From the NCBI GenBank assembly GCA_016716565.1, contig JADJWC010000004.1:496001-560000 (forward strand): a stretch of DNA of 64,000 nucleotides. Direction: 5' to 3'. The notes under the pieces are model-generated. The model did not search any database. It saw only the letters and a program-made list of their open reading frames with translations, and was not told where the DNA came from. This document shows, in pieces, positions 1-8,405 of the stretch. This DNA comes from a bacterium. Lineage in GTDB: Bacteria > Bacteroidota > Ignavibacteria > Ignavibacteriales > Ignavibacteriaceae. The translations under genes and the position numbers were made by a program. Numbering within the stretch: position 1 is the first letter of the stretch; every line of letters begins with the position of its first letter.

Positions 1-112
1 AATGGCTCACCCTACTGATTACAAGGGGGCTTTAGTTTTTCTTGCGAGTGATGCTTCAAGTTATATGACGGGTGCTAATCTCATAGTTGACGGAGGCTGG
101 ACAGCATGGTAA
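1..112 (+). CDS. SDR family oxidoreductase, C-terminal end (partial)
   Basis: Only the last 36 or so residues are visible; the gene starts before the window. The tail reads LASDASSYMTGANLIVDGGW, the classic C-terminal stretch of short-chain dehydrogenase/reductases of the FabG type (the region after the substrate loop that contributes to the tetramer interface). The stop codon overlaps the start of the next gene by 7 bases, so the two are probably co-transcribed. Lying directly before a KdsC-like phosphatase and a NeuB-like synthase, it probably belongs to a surface-sugar pathway, but the substrate cannot be read from this fragment. Confidence 0.85.
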   Translation, partial: MAHPTDYKGALVFLASDASSYMTGANLIVDGGWTAW

Positions 113-633
113 TCGATAATCAACTCAAGCAAAAAAATCTTCATCTAAAAGAGAAACTCGAAAAGATTAAAATCGTTCTGACTGATAATGATGGTGTTCT
201 TACTGATACAGGTGTTTACTTTTCCGCCAAAGGCGAAGAGCTTAAAAGATTTTCAATCAGAGATGGAATGGGTGTTGAAAGACTAAGAAAATATGCTGGC
301 GTTGAAACCATAATTGTAACCGGTGAAGAATCAGGTTCTGTAAAAGCGCGGGCTGAAAAGTTAAAAATGAATGAATATTATCTTGGCGTGAAGAAAAAAG
401 AGGAAGTCTTTTCTGAAATTATGAAAAAGCACAAATTAACCTCGAATGAAATTGCTTATGTGGGAGATGATTCAAATGATTTTGAAGTAATGAAACTTGC
501 AGGATTCAAAGCCACTCCTTCAGATGGTATGAGTTTCATTAAAGAAATTGCAGATTATGTTTGCGAAAATAAAGGCGGTAACGGTGCTTTCAGAGAAGTC
601 GCCGAATTAATTATAGCTTTCAAAACGAAATAA
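106..633 (+). CDS. KdsC-like HAD phosphatase (nonulosonic acid or KDO 8-phosphate phosphatase)
   Basis: A 175-residue HAD-superfamily protein of the KdsC class, which removes the phosphate from KDO-8-phosphate or from a nonulosonate 9-phosphate. HAD motif I is DNDGVLTD near residues 27-34 (first Asp the nucleophile) and the late acidic motif is GDDSNDFEVM. The length matches stand-alone KdsC proteins (about 170-190 residues), which lack a cap domain and work as tetramers. The ATG at 106 overlaps the SDR stop. The NeuB-like gene starts about 30 bases downstream, so the substrate is more likely a sialic-acid-like sugar phosphate than KDO itself; that choice is inference from context. Confidence 0.85.
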   Translation: MVIDNQLKQKNLHLKEKLEKIKIVLTDNDGVLTDTGVYFSAKGEELKRFSIRDGMGVERLRKYAGVETIIVTGEESGSVKARAEKLKMNEYYLGVKKKEEVFSEIMKKHKLTSNEIAYVGDDSNDFEVMKLAGFKATPSDGMSFIKEIADYVCENKGGNGAFREVAELIIAFKTK

Positions 634-663
634 TAATATTATTCTTTAAATGAGAATTTGAAT

Positions 664-1535
664 ATGAGATCAATCAAAGCTGGAAGGATAAATATTGGTG
701 ATGGAAATCCGGTTTTTATTGTTGCAGAAATCGGAATCAATCACAATGGTTCATTAGAAATTGCAAAAAAATTAATCGATGGTGCAAAAGCTGCAGGATG
801 TGATGCAGTCAAATTTCAGAAAAGAACTCCTGAAATCTGCGTTCCAAAAGACCAATGGAGTATTGAAAGAGATACTCCCTGGGGCAGAATGACTTACATC
901 GATTACAGATACAAAGTTGAATTTACAAAGGACGATTATGCAGAAATTGATAAGTTCTGCAAAGAGAAAAATATTTTTTGGTTCGCTTCCTGCTGGGATG
1001 AAGCAGCAGTAGATTTTATTGAACAATTTGATGTACCTATTTACAAAACTGCATCTGCTTCACTTACGGATATAAATCTTCTGCTGAAACATAAAAAATT
1101 GAATAAAGCAACGATTGTTTCAACGGGTATGTCAACTTTGGAAGAAATTGAAGTTGCTGAGAATTTATTCGAAGGAAAAATATTCTTATTGCACATTCAA
1201 CATCTTCCTATCCCTGTCCGAATGAAGAACTGAATTTAAAGATGATTACAACATTGCGAAATAAATATCCTGAAATTCCGATTGGATATTCAGGACACGA
1301 AACCGGGTTAGCTCCTACCTGGGCTGCTGTTTCACTCGGTGCTAACTTTGTCGAAAGACACATTACTCTTGACCGGGCAATGTGGGGCAGCGATCAGGCT
1401 GCATCTGTAGAAGTTGACGGATTTCACCGGCTCGTAAGAAACATTCGTGATATTGAAATTGCTTTAGGTGACGGAATAAAGCGGGTTTATCCGAGTGAAA
1501 TGAGTGCAAGAACAAAGTTAAGAAGAGTAAAATAA
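664..1535 (+). CDS. NeuB-like N-acetylneuraminate/nonulosonate synthase, frame broken, no SAF domain
   Basis: Condenses phosphoenolpyruvate with a hexosamine (or its phosphate) to a nonulosonic acid. The N-terminal TIM barrel carries AEIGINHNG and later VKFQKRTP, both typical of NeuB. ATG 664 is preferred over the in-frame TTG at 658. The frame breaks near 1205: after LLH the reading shifts, and the frame that resumes gives STSSYPCPNEELNLKM, exactly the conserved continuation, followed by GYSGHE and VERHITLDR. About two extra bases (an AT) at the join explain it, so a consensus error is likelier than decay. The product stops at about 290 residues, right before where the antifreeze-like SAF domain would begin in standard 340-350 residue NeuB proteins. 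Confidence 0.85.
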
Positions 1536-1553
1536 TTTCGACTAAAAAAGATC

Positions 1554-2405
1554 ATGGCTACAATATTTGCTGATATCGCTCACTGGATTCAGAACTATTT
1601 TTCCAATATGTCTAATGCTGAGCTATATTCAACTCTTATAATTGTTGGTGCTGCTGTACTTTTTATTCTTGCAGAAAGAATCTGGCCCTATACTAAAGGT
1701 CAGAAGGTTTTACGTGAAGGTTTCTTCGACGATCTTGCATTATACACAATTGCCCAGAGTTACATTCTTGGAATTTTGATTTTCACCTACATCATTAATT
1801 TTATCGATCAATCAACCGGTCTTTCAAGATTGCAGTTATTCAGAGATGTTCCAATATGGATTCAACTTATCTTTTTCCTGGTAACTCACGATCTTTACAT
1901 TTACTGGATGCATCGCTGGCAGCACAAGAATAAATATCTTTGGAGAATTCACGAGGCGCATCACTCACCCAAAAAAGTTGATTGGCTTTCCGGTTCGAGA
2001 TCACACGGCTTGGAGATTTTAATCAACCAGACAATTGAATTTCTTCCGATTGTATTACTTGGTTCTCCACCTGAAGTCATTGCATATAAAGGAGTGATTA
2101 GCGCAGTTTGGGGAATGTACATCCATTCAAACCTTAATGTGCGTACCGGAAAACTTCAAAAATTTATTAATGGTCCTGAAATGCATCGCTGGCATCACTC
2201 AACCGGCAAAGGAAGAAACAGAAACTTTGCCACAAAGCTTGCAATCTGGGATTGGATTTTCGGCACAGCATTTCTACCTGAAACGAAGCCGGATGAATAT
2301 GGATTGAAAACTTACTTTCCGAAACATTACTTTATGCAAACGTTATTTGCGTTTCGCACCTTCAAGAAGTCTAAAGGTTCGCTGCAGGCTGAAACGGAAA
2401 ATTAG
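1554..2405 (+). CDS. Sterol desaturase / fatty acid hydroxylase superfamily membrane protein
   Basis: A 283-residue integral membrane di-iron oxygenase of the fatty-acid hydroxylase superfamily. Hydrophobic segments lie at about 25-45, 63-85, 98-118 and 158-190. The histidine clusters that bind the di-iron centre are visible: H112, H120 and H124 in HDLYIYWMHRWQH, H133/H136/H137 in RIHEAHHS, and H211/H214/H215 in MHRWHHS. Family members hydroxylate or desaturate lipids, sterols or carotenoids; the substrate here is unknown. It starts 18 bases after the NeuB-like gene and may share its transcript. Two terminator-like palindromes follow it. Confidence 0.88.
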   Translation: MATIFADIAHWIQNYFSNMSNAELYSTLIIVGAAVLFILAERIWPYTKGQKVLREGFFDDLALYTIAQSYILGILIFTYIINFIDQSTGLSRLQLFRDVPIWIQLIFFLVTHDLYIYWMHRWQHKNKYLWRIHEAHHSPKKVDWLSGSRSHGLEILINQTIEFLPIVLLGSPPEVIAYKGVISAVWGMYIHSNLNVRTGKLQKFINGPEMHRWHHSTGKGRNRNFATKLAIWDWIFGTAFLPETKPDEYGLKTYFPKHYFMQTLFAFRTFKKSKGSLQAETEN

Positions 2406-2502
2406 GTGGTTACTGTCTTGTTGAGAAGGATTTTATTGTAATATTCAATCTGAATATTTGATAAATTCTAAATTTATTAAACAATAATTGAACTCATCCC
2501 TA

Positions 2503-2525
2503 CCCTTCTCTTAAGAAGAGAAGGG
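2503..2525. repeat. Palindromic intergenic repeat, copy 1 (hairpin, possible terminator)
   Basis: A perfect 10-bp stem (2503-2512 with 2516-2525) around a 3-base loop, flanked on the left by the tail sequence CTCATCCCTA. On the minus strand it reads hairpin then a GGATGAG-like tail, the same layout as the palindrome at 2600-2622. It lies about 100 bases after the desaturase stop and is followed by an AT-rich run, so it can also end that transcript. Confidence 0.6.
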
Positions 2526-2599
2526 ATTATTTATTTTATTGTTACGTGATATATTTATTACGTCAGAACATAATCACTTATCGTTTTATTGATAATAAG

Positions 2600-2622
2600 T
2601 CTCTCTCCTTTTAGGAGAGAGA
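2600..2622. repeat. Palindromic intergenic repeat, copy 2, convergent with copy 1
   Basis: A 10-bp stem (2600-2609 with 2613-2622), loop TTT, followed by TTAGAGTGAGG. The arms are CT-rich like those of the palindrome at 2503-2525, and the GAGTGAG tail matches that copy read on the other strand, so the two form a head-to-head pair. The rest of 2406-2683 is AT-rich and I see no gene in it. Confidence 0.6.
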
Positions 2623-2683
2623 TTAGAGTGAGGTCAATTTACTTTGGAAAGATACTTTTCCGTCAAATATTTAATAATAATTA

Positions 2684-2729
2684 CTTAAGCATTTCTTAAT
2701 ATTTTGTTAACAGTTCAATTGTAGCTTTG
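2684..2729 (+). promoter_or_regulatory. Pho box and promoter for the metallophosphoesterase
   Basis: Three hexamers, CTTAAG (2684), CTTAAT (2695) and GTTAAC (2706), start exactly 11 bp apart. After a 10-nt gap comes TAGCTTTG (2722-2729), a full match to the Bacteroidota -7 element TAnnTTTG; no -33 element is present where the box lies, as expected for an activator-dependent promoter. Direct repeats with an 11-bp period and a TTAAC core are the known PhoB/PhoP binding pattern of Bacillus and cyanobacteria. The predicted start is near 2736, giving a leader of about 22 nt. Confidence 0.75.
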
Positions 2730-2757
2730 GTTATCAAAAACAATCTAAAGTATCTTC

Positions 2758-3702
2758 TTGTTAATAGCTCACATATCAGATCTACATCTAAACAGTTTTT
2801 ATAACGATTCTACTTTTAAACGCGCTAACTTTCTCTTAAAAGAAATTTCTGAAAGCAAGGTGGATCATTTAATAATTACCGGTGACATAACAGATAACGC
2901 TTCTGAAAAGGATCTGGAAAGATTCAGACGTCTGTTAATTAAATATAATTTTATGGATGGCAATAAGCTTTCAATAATTGCAGGTAATCATGACATTTTC
3001 GGAGGCGTTCAGAAAGCAGAGGACATTTTTATTTTTCCCGAGAAATGTAATTCAACAAATTATAATGAGAGAATGGATACATTCCTGAGCTACTTCCCGG
3101 AAGCTTTTAGCAATTGTAACTATATATCTCCAAAAAAATTCTTCCCTTTCTTAAAAAAGTTAAATGATACATTAATCATCGGGGTAAACTCAGTTGCCCC
3201 TTATTCAAGAATAACAAATCCATTTGGTTCTAATGGTGTTGTGGATCCTACTCAGTTCGGAGAACTATACGAGATTCTGCGGAAAAATAGCAACGATTTG
3301 AGTCACAAAATATTAATTACCCATCATCATTTTAATAAATTAAAAAGTGATGCTAAAAGTACATTCGGAACAATATGGGCCGGCATTGAAAAGCAGACAA
3401 TGAAATTACGAGGTAAGAAAAGACTGTTAAAGTTATTTAATGAATTTGGAGTGGATATCGTACTGCATGGACATGTTCACGAATCAAAGGAATATTATCG
3501 CAAAGAGATAAGATTTTTAAATGCTGGTGCATCGATAAAAAACAACAAAGATTATCTTCATATTAATTACCTTACAATAAGTAAAAGTAAAATGAAGATT
3601 GACATACAAAAGCTGGCTTATCCTGAACAGTTGAAACCTGAGCGCATAACCAATTCGAAAAATGAACAGCTAAAATTAATTAACGCTGCAATGATAGCTT
3701 GA
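2758..3702 (+). CDS. Calcineurin-like metallophosphoesterase
   Basis: A 314-residue binuclear metallophosphoesterase with no signal peptide, hence cytoplasmic. The metal-binding motifs are all present in order: DLH (residues 8-10), GDITD (42-46), GNHD (76-79), THHHF, and HGHVHE near residue 240. The TTG at 2758 is chosen because family members begin only a few residues before the first motif and no ATG is available. A three-repeat Pho box and -7 element lie just upstream, so expression is probably induced by phosphate starvation and the enzyme probably helps recover phosphate from esters or phospholipid or nucleotide derivatives. The exact substrate cannot be told from sequence. Confidence 0.85.
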   Translation: MLIAHISDLHLNSFYNDSTFKRANFLLKEISESKVDHLIITGDITDNASEKDLERFRRLLIKYNFMDGNKLSIIAGNHDIFGGVQKAEDIFIFPEKCNSTNYNERMDTFLSYFPEAFSNCNYISPKKFFPFLKKLNDTLIIGVNSVAPYSRITNPFGSNGVVDPTQFGELYEILRKNSNDLSHKILITHHHFNKLKSDAKSTFGTIWAGIEKQTMKLRGKKRLLKLFNEFGVDIVLHGHVHESKEYYRKEIRFLNAGASIKNNKDYLHINYLTISKSKMKIDIQKLAYPEQLKPERITNSKNEQLKLINAAMIA

Positions 3703-3721
3703 TTTCAGATCATACTCTTAT

Positions 3722-3916
3722 TTATTTTTCAATAACGTATGATAAATAAATCAATTCATACTCCTGGTTCCACTCATTCTCCGGATACTTTTCATCTTTT
3801 CTTTTATCCACATCATCGTATTCAGAATGGTTTAACAGATTCTGGTGTGAATCGGAATGATCGAGTTTGATCTTACTAAAAAGATTATTTATGTGGAATA
3901 TTTCTTTAAATGTCAT
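3722..3916 (-). CDS. Small unknown protein under a Pho-type promoter
   Basis: A 64-residue ORF starting MTFKEIF and ending YLSYVIEK, rich in charged residues (a stretch of D, K, E and R around residues 34-50) with no signal peptide or membrane segment. I do not recognise the family. On its own it would be doubtful, but a five-repeat Pho box and a TAGTTTTG -7 element (3942-3949) point straight at it, with the same 10-nt gap seen at the two other Pho promoters. The predicted start of transcription near 3935 makes ATG 3916 more plausible than an in-frame TTG at 3931, and gives a leader of about 19 nt without a strong ribosome binding site. It is convergent with the metallophosphoesterase. Confidence 0.5.
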   Translation of the reverse strand: MTFKEIFHINNLFSKIKLDHSDSHQNLLNHSEYDDVDKRKDEKYPENEWNQEYELIYLSYVIEK

Positions 3917-3941
3917 TACAAGTCTTACCAATATTTTTACA

Positions 3942-4009
3942 CAAAACTAAATAATTGGTATTAACTGTAGATAAAGAAATAGTTAAGAATTGATTAAGTT
4001 TTTGTTAAG
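3942..4009 (-). promoter_or_regulatory. Pho box and promoter for the small unknown gene
   Basis: Read on the minus strand: CTTAAC (4009-4004), CTTAAT (3998-3993), CTTAAC (3987-3982), then weaker CTTTAT (3976-3971) and GTTAAT (3965-3960), each 11 bp apart. Ten bases later comes TAGTTTTG (3949-3942), which fits TAnnTTTG. Repeat orientation, period and the 10-nt gap match the boxes in front of pstS and the metallophosphoesterase. It lies just after the pstS2 stop. Confidence 0.7.
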
Positions 4010-4036
4010 AAAAAGAAACGGGGTGAATAAGAATAA

Positions 4037-4864
4037 TTAATATGTTAGATCCCATAATGGTATATAACCTGCTTGCTTAACAATTCGTTGTCCTTCAGGC
4101 GACAAGACCCAATCAACAAAATTTTTAACCGAACCTTTTGGAATTTGTGTGGTAAAAAAATGAAGGTAACGGGTAATAGGATATGTGTCGTTCTGCGCAT
4201 TCTTTTCTGAGGGTTCGATCCCATTTATACTGGCGTAACTGAAATCTCCCGTGTAACCAATACTTCCATACCCAATTGCATTGTCATTTTGTTCAATAAA
4301 TTGGATCACATCGTTTGTGGTAGATTTTACAATAGCAGAATTGCAGTATTCGGCTCCTTCCAAAACGTGCTCTTTGAAATAAAGATGTGTTCCGGAATTA
4401 AGATTTCGGATCACTGGAATAATTACTGTGTTTTGCCAACCGAGTTCATTCCAGTTTATTACTTTACATTCAAATATTTGTCTGATTTGTTCAATTGAAT
4501 ATTCTTTTACCGGGTTAGATTTGTTGATATATATACACAGTGCATCTTTGGCAATCAGATAAAATAAGCCGACTGACCCATAATATTCAGCGAGAGCTTT
4601 AGTTTCCTGAGGTTCAAGATTTCTTGATGTCGTGCAAATATCAATTTCATTTCTGATTAAAGCTTTGATTCCTTCCGCAGAACCGCCGCCATAAACATAA
4701 ATTGATATCTCGGGATTCTGCTTCATATATTCTTCTGCAAGCATCTCCGTTAGCGGTAGCATTGAATCAGAACCTTTGATGGTTATGCGGGCAACTTCAA
4801 CTGGTTTGAAACTGCATCCTATTTGAAATAAAAAGATCAAAAGAAAAACGTACAACCATTTCAT
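4037..4864 (-). CDS. Second PstS-like phosphate-binding lipoprotein
   Basis: A periplasmic phosphate-binding protein of the PstS/PBP type. The N-terminus MKWLYVFLLIFLFQIGCS is a lipoprotein signal with lipobox QIGC, so the mature protein is probably anchored through this cysteine. Binding-site stretches include GSDSMLPLTEMLAEEY, YGGGSAEG and NSGTHLYFKEHV, which line the phosphate pocket in the family. The start at 4864 (MKWLY) gives a normal signal peptide; a start four codons earlier is possible. At about 275 residues it is a little shorter than the first PstS. It is the last gene of the pst run, after phoU, and is a paralogue of pstS (9588-10499); why a second receptor is kept here is unknown. 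Confidence 0.88.
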   Translation of the reverse strand: MKWLYVFLLIFLFQIGCSFKPVEVARITIKGSDSMLPLTEMLAEEYMKQNPEISIYVYGGGSAEGIKALIRNEIDICTTSRNLEPQETKALAEYYGSVGLFYLIAKDALCIYINKSNPVKEYSIEQIRQIFECKVINWNELGWQNTVIIPVIRNLNSGTHLYFKEHVLEGAEYCNSAIVKSTTNDVIQFIEQNDNAIGYGSIGYTGDFSYASINGIEPSEKNAQNDTYPITRYLHFFTTQIPKGSVKNFVDWVLSPEGQRIVKQAGYIPLWDLTY

Positions 4865-4949
4865 TTCATCAACCATTCATAGTTTCGGAGACTTAAATCG
4901 ATAAGGTAAAAACAGATGGAATTATATTGAACAAGTTTTTAATAAATGA

Positions 4950-5645
4950 TCAGTCATCGTTTTCATCTTTATCATCACTGAATAAATATTTCTCATACTT
5001 GTGCTTTACTATATGTGCTTCAACAATGAAAAAGACATCTTCAGCAATATTGGTGCAATGATCCCCTAATCTTTCAAGCTGTCTTGACATGACGAGCAGC
5101 ACAACCGCGCTATCAATATTATTTTTATCCTGCTTCATAATATCAACAAGGATTTTATGGTTCTCCACATTAAGTTTATCGAGTGCATCATCTGATGTGA
5201 TAACTGATTTAGCAAGATTTTCATTACCCTGTATGTATGAATCAATTGCATCCTTGAGCATTTGCTTGGCTATCTTGAACATTGGTTCGAGTCTAGTTTG
5301 ATTGAAGAATGCTGGCTTCTTCTCAATCATAGTCAGGTATTCTGCAATATTAACGGAGATATCACCTATCCGTTCAAGATTATTGTTGATTGTAAGAGAA
5401 GACATTATTAATCTTAAATCAAGAGCAACCGGTTGAGTGAGCGCAAAAATTTTCTGACAGATCTTATCTATTTTAGTATCATATTTGTCTACTTTAGTAT
5501 CCTTTTCAATTACCTGTTTCGCTAACTCGATATTCTCTTCCTCAACTGCTTTTATTGCAGATTGTACCTGTTCATCCACGAGACTGCACATTTTAATAAC
5601 TCTCGACTTTAGTTTCTCAATGTGCTCGTCTAATAATCTCTCCAT
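4950..5645 (-). CDS. phoU: Phosphate signalling/transport regulator PhoU
   Basis: A 231-residue all-helical protein with the two PhoU repeats. The first repeat ends in the diagnostic LTINNNLERIGDISVNIAEY and the second in LERLGDHCTNIAED; these acidic helices bind metal in known PhoU proteins. PhoU acts in the cytoplasm to damp the PhoR/PhoB response and to restrain Pst transport when phosphate is plentiful. ATG 5645 is chosen over the GTG one codon upstream, with AAGGAG just before it. It follows pstB by about 30 bases, the standard pst operon order. Confidence 0.95.
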   Translation of the reverse strand: MERLLDEHIEKLKSRVIKMCSLVDEQVQSAIKAVEEENIELAKQVIEKDTKVDKYDTKIDKICQKIFALTQPVALDLRLIMSSLTINNNLERIGDISVNIAEYLTMIEKKPAFFNQTRLEPMFKIAKQMLKDAIDSYIQGNENLAKSVITSDDALDKLNVENHKILVDIMKQDKNNIDSAVVLLVMSRQLERLGDHCTNIAEDVFFIVEAHIVKHKYEKYLFSDDKDENDD

Positions 5646-5677
5646 CACTTCTCCTTAATAATTAAATTTGAAATTAA

Positions 5678-6436
5678 TTAACCAAATCTGCCGGTTACAT
5701 AATCCTCAGTTTGTTTCTTTGAGGGATTAGTAAAAATTGTTGTTGTCCGGTCAACTTCAATTAATTCACCGAGGTAAAAGAACGCGGTCTGATCGCTTAC
5801 TCTCGCTGCCTGCTGCATATTATGTGTAACGATAACAATTGTATACTGCTTTTTCAAGTCGTGAATAAGTTCCTCTATTTTTGCTGTTGAGATCGGATCA
5901 AGCGCACTGGCGGGTTCATCCATTAGAATTATTTCGGGTTCAACTGCAAGAGCACGAGCGATGCAAAGCCTTTGCTGCTGTCCACCGGATAAACTTAACG
6001 CATTCTCATTCAATCTATCTTTTACTTCATCCCAGATTGCTGCTTGATTAAGGGTGCGTTCAACTATTTCGTCCAGTGCTTTTTTGTCTTTTATACCGTT
6101 TATTCTTGGACCATAAACAATATTCTCGAAAACAGTTTTGGGAAAGAGGTTTGATTTCTGAAAAACCATTCCCACATTTTTTCTAAGATTTACTATATCC
6201 AATGATTTGTCGTAAATATTCACACCATCAATATATACTTCGCCTTCAATTTTAACGTGATCAATAAGATCATTCATTCTATTAATTACTCTCAGGAAAG
6301 TTGATTTACCACAGCCGGAGGGACCGATAAAAGCAGTAACACGTTTCGATGGAATGTTCATAGTAATATTTTTGAGTGCCTGTTTTTCACCATAAAACAG
6401 GTTTAAATCTTTGACGACTATTTTAGTTTCTTTCAT
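5678..6436 (-). CDS. pstB: Phosphate ABC transporter ATP-binding protein PstB
   Basis: The 252-residue ATPase of the high-affinity phosphate importer. Walker A is GPSGCGKST at residues 38-46, the ABC signature is LSGGQQQR near 148, and Walker B ILMDEPASALDP follows. FLRVINRMNDL after Walker A and the closing GRFG are typical of PstB. The length is normal. It lies 10 bases after pstA in the same operon and would energise the PstC/PstA channel in the inner membrane. Confidence 0.97.
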   Translation of the reverse strand: MKETKIVVKDLNLFYGEKQALKNITMNIPSKRVTAFIGPSGCGKSTFLRVINRMNDLIDHVKIEGEVYIDGVNIYDKSLDIVNLRKNVGMVFQKSNLFPKTVFENIVYGPRINGIKDKKALDEIVERTLNQAAIWDEVKDRLNENALSLSGGQQQRLCIARALAVEPEIILMDEPASALDPISTAKIEELIHDLKKQYTIVIVTHNMQQAARVSDQTAFFYLGELIEVDRTTTIFTNPSKKQTEDYVTGRFG

Positions 6437-6446
6437 AGAATTAAGA

Positions 6447-7394
6447 TTATAATCTTCCTAATAATTTTCTGAACCGATATCTGAAAATTATTGCTGTAAT
6501 ATTTAATAAAAATGTCAGAACTATTAACACCAGCGTTGAGCCGTATTGAATCGGTAAAGTTTTTGTAGGATTGGCTGATTGTGTTGCCATTATAAAAATG
6601 TGATAAGCAAGATACATAAATTGTTCTGTCGGGTTAATCATAGGAATACAATAATCACCAATACAAAGATCAGCAACAGGTAAATTCGGTAAGAAGAATG
6701 CAGCACCTAAAAATAATATTGGTGCAGTTTCTCCTGCCCCACGGCTGATTGCTAAAATGGTTCCGGTTAATATTCCCGGTCTTGCTTGAGGCAGCACAAC
6801 ATTTTTAATTGTCTGCCACTTAGTTGCGCCAAGTCCGTACGACGCATCCCTGTGGGATTTGGGAACTGAATTAAGCGCTTCAAGAGTTGAAACAATTACA
6901 ATTGGCAGAACAAGCACTGCTAAAGTTGCAGAGGCCCAAAGCAATGCTGGCTGCCCAAATAGCAATCCAGTCTGTAGCACATCATCCAGATTTTTTCCAA
7001 TAAATAGAATAAAAAATCCAAGTCCAAAAAGACCGAATACGATTGATGGAACACCTGCAAGATTATTTATGGATGTTCTAATTATCCGGGAAAAAAAAGT
7101 ATCCTTAGCATACTCATTGAGATAAATGGCTGAAAAGACACCCAACGGGACAGCAAAAAGTACCATTAAAAGTGTAACTGCAACCGTCCCAAAAATCGCT
7201 GGTCCTATTCCGCCTTCAGTCATATTATTTCTGGGCTCATCAAACAGAAATTCGAGTGATATTACATTGATTCCCTCAATAAATATTTTACCAAGCAGAA
7301 GAATGAGAATTAAAACAAGAAAAAAGAAAGTAAGTCTCACAATTCCAAGTGATAAAAATCCGGCAAAATCTATTTTTCTTTTCTTCAGTTCCAT
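6447..7394 (-). CDS. pstA: Phosphate ABC transporter permease PstA
   Basis: A 315-residue inner-membrane permease with six or so hydrophobic segments and the ABC permease EAA-type loop near YGLGATKWQTIKNVVLPQAR, which docks on PstB. NLAGVPSIVFGLFGLGFF and SRGAGETAPILFLGAAFF are characteristic of PstA. The start ATG at 7394 lies 10 bases from pstC. It pairs with PstC to form the phosphate channel. Confidence 0.95.
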   Translation of the reverse strand: MELKKRKIDFAGFLSLGIVRLTFFFLVLILILLLGKIFIEGINVISLEFLFDEPRNNMTEGGIGPAIFGTVAVTLLMVLFAVPLGVFSAIYLNEYAKDTFFSRIIRTSINNLAGVPSIVFGLFGLGFFILFIGKNLDDVLQTGLLFGQPALLWASATLAVLVLPIVIVSTLEALNSVPKSHRDASYGLGATKWQTIKNVVLPQARPGILTGTILAISRGAGETAPILFLGAAFFLPNLPVADLCIGDYCIPMINPTEQFMYLAYHIFIMATQSANPTKTLPIQYGSTLVLIVLTFLLNITAIIFRYRFRKLLGRL

Positions 7395-7404
7395 AAAAGC
7401 TTTC

Positions 7405-8382
7405 TTAAAAAGTATTTTTCTTTCTCATCTTATTGATAATGATCTCAGCGATAAGATTGAGAAAGAAAGTAATAGTAAACAAAACTATTCCAATAAAGAA
7501 TAAAGAGTAATAATGATCAGAACCTTGAGATACCTCACCCATTTCAGCGGCGATAGTTGCCGTCATTGTTCTTACACTTAAGAAAATATTAGATGTAAGA
7601 TTCGCTGCATTACCCGCACACATCAATACAATCATTGTTTCACCGATCGCTCTTCCGAATCCGAGTAGAATACTGGCAGAAACTCCGCTGAATGCTGCCG
7701 GAAGAATAACTTTGCTAATCGTTTGCCATTTGGTTGCACCTAATCCATAAGAAGCCATTCTCAAATCATTTGGAATTGAATGAAGTGCATCTTCAGTTAG
7801 AGATGCAATAATCGGAATAATTACAAAAGATAATCCAATTGATGCGACAAAAGCATTAAGTCTGTTTGCAGGATTTAGCAAATCATTGAAGAAGCTCGCT
7901 CCTACAACAAGCATAATAAATCCGAGTACTACTGTAGGTATTCCAGCAAACAATTCAATCATTGGCTTTAGAAATTCTTTGAATTTTGGATTGGCAACTT
8001 CAGACAAATAAATACCTGCACCAACTCCGAGTAAAGTAGAAATTATTGTTGCGGGGAACGCAGTGAGGAAAGTACCGATTAACAATGGTATCAAGGAATA
8101 TCTTGGCTCTTCAGAAGTCGGATACCATTGAAAAACTCTTTCAATATTTCCGGAAGCATCAGGTCTGTCCAGATAAAGAAAATCAAGAAGACCAATATGA
8201 TCTAATGCTTTAAATCCTTCTTTAAATAAAAAAACAAAAATCAGTACGATGAAGATTAAAGCCATTGTTCCATTAACAGCAAAAAAGAATTTAATTAAAG
8301 ATTCTTTTAATCTGGTGTGCTTACCAATCTTCTTTGCGTACTTAGAATCCGCAGCTTTTTGAAAAAATTCTTTTTCTTCCAT
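7405..8382 (-). CDS. pstC: Phosphate ABC transporter permease PstC
   Basis: A 325-residue permease, partner of PstA. The EAA loop is YGLGATKWQTISKVILPAA, and GIPTVVLGFIMLVV and GRAIGETMIVLM are PstC signatures. A hydrophilic loop of about 35 residues containing the segment RPDASGNIERVFQWYPTSEE lies between the first two membrane segments, slightly longer than in enterobacterial PstC. It is 23 bases downstream of the porin gene in the same operon. Confidence 0.95.
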   Translation of the reverse strand: MEEKEFFQKAADSKYAKKIGKHTRLKESLIKFFFAVNGTMALIFIVLIFVFLFKEGFKALDHIGLLDFLYLDRPDASGNIERVFQWYPTSEEPRYSLIPLLIGTFLTAFPATIISTLLGVGAGIYLSEVANPKFKEFLKPMIELFAGIPTVVLGFIMLVVGASFFNDLLNPANRLNAFVASIGLSFVIIPIIASLTEDALHSIPNDLRMASYGLGATKWQTISKVILPAAFSGVSASILLGFGRAIGETMIVLMCAGNAANLTSNIFLSVRTMTATIAAEMGEVSQGSDHYYSLFFIGIVLFTITFFLNLIAEIIINKMRKKNTF

Positions 8383-8405
8383 ATATGAGAAGGAATCAAA
8401 ATCTT

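Noticed and set aside
4289..4498. Open frame antisense to pstS2
   Set aside because: Shadow of the strong minus-strand receptor gene; no start signal.
7126..7503. Open frame on the plus strand opposite pstA/pstC
   Set aside because: It lies wholly on the other strand of two well-supported permease genes and has biased composition; no ribosome site and no family match.
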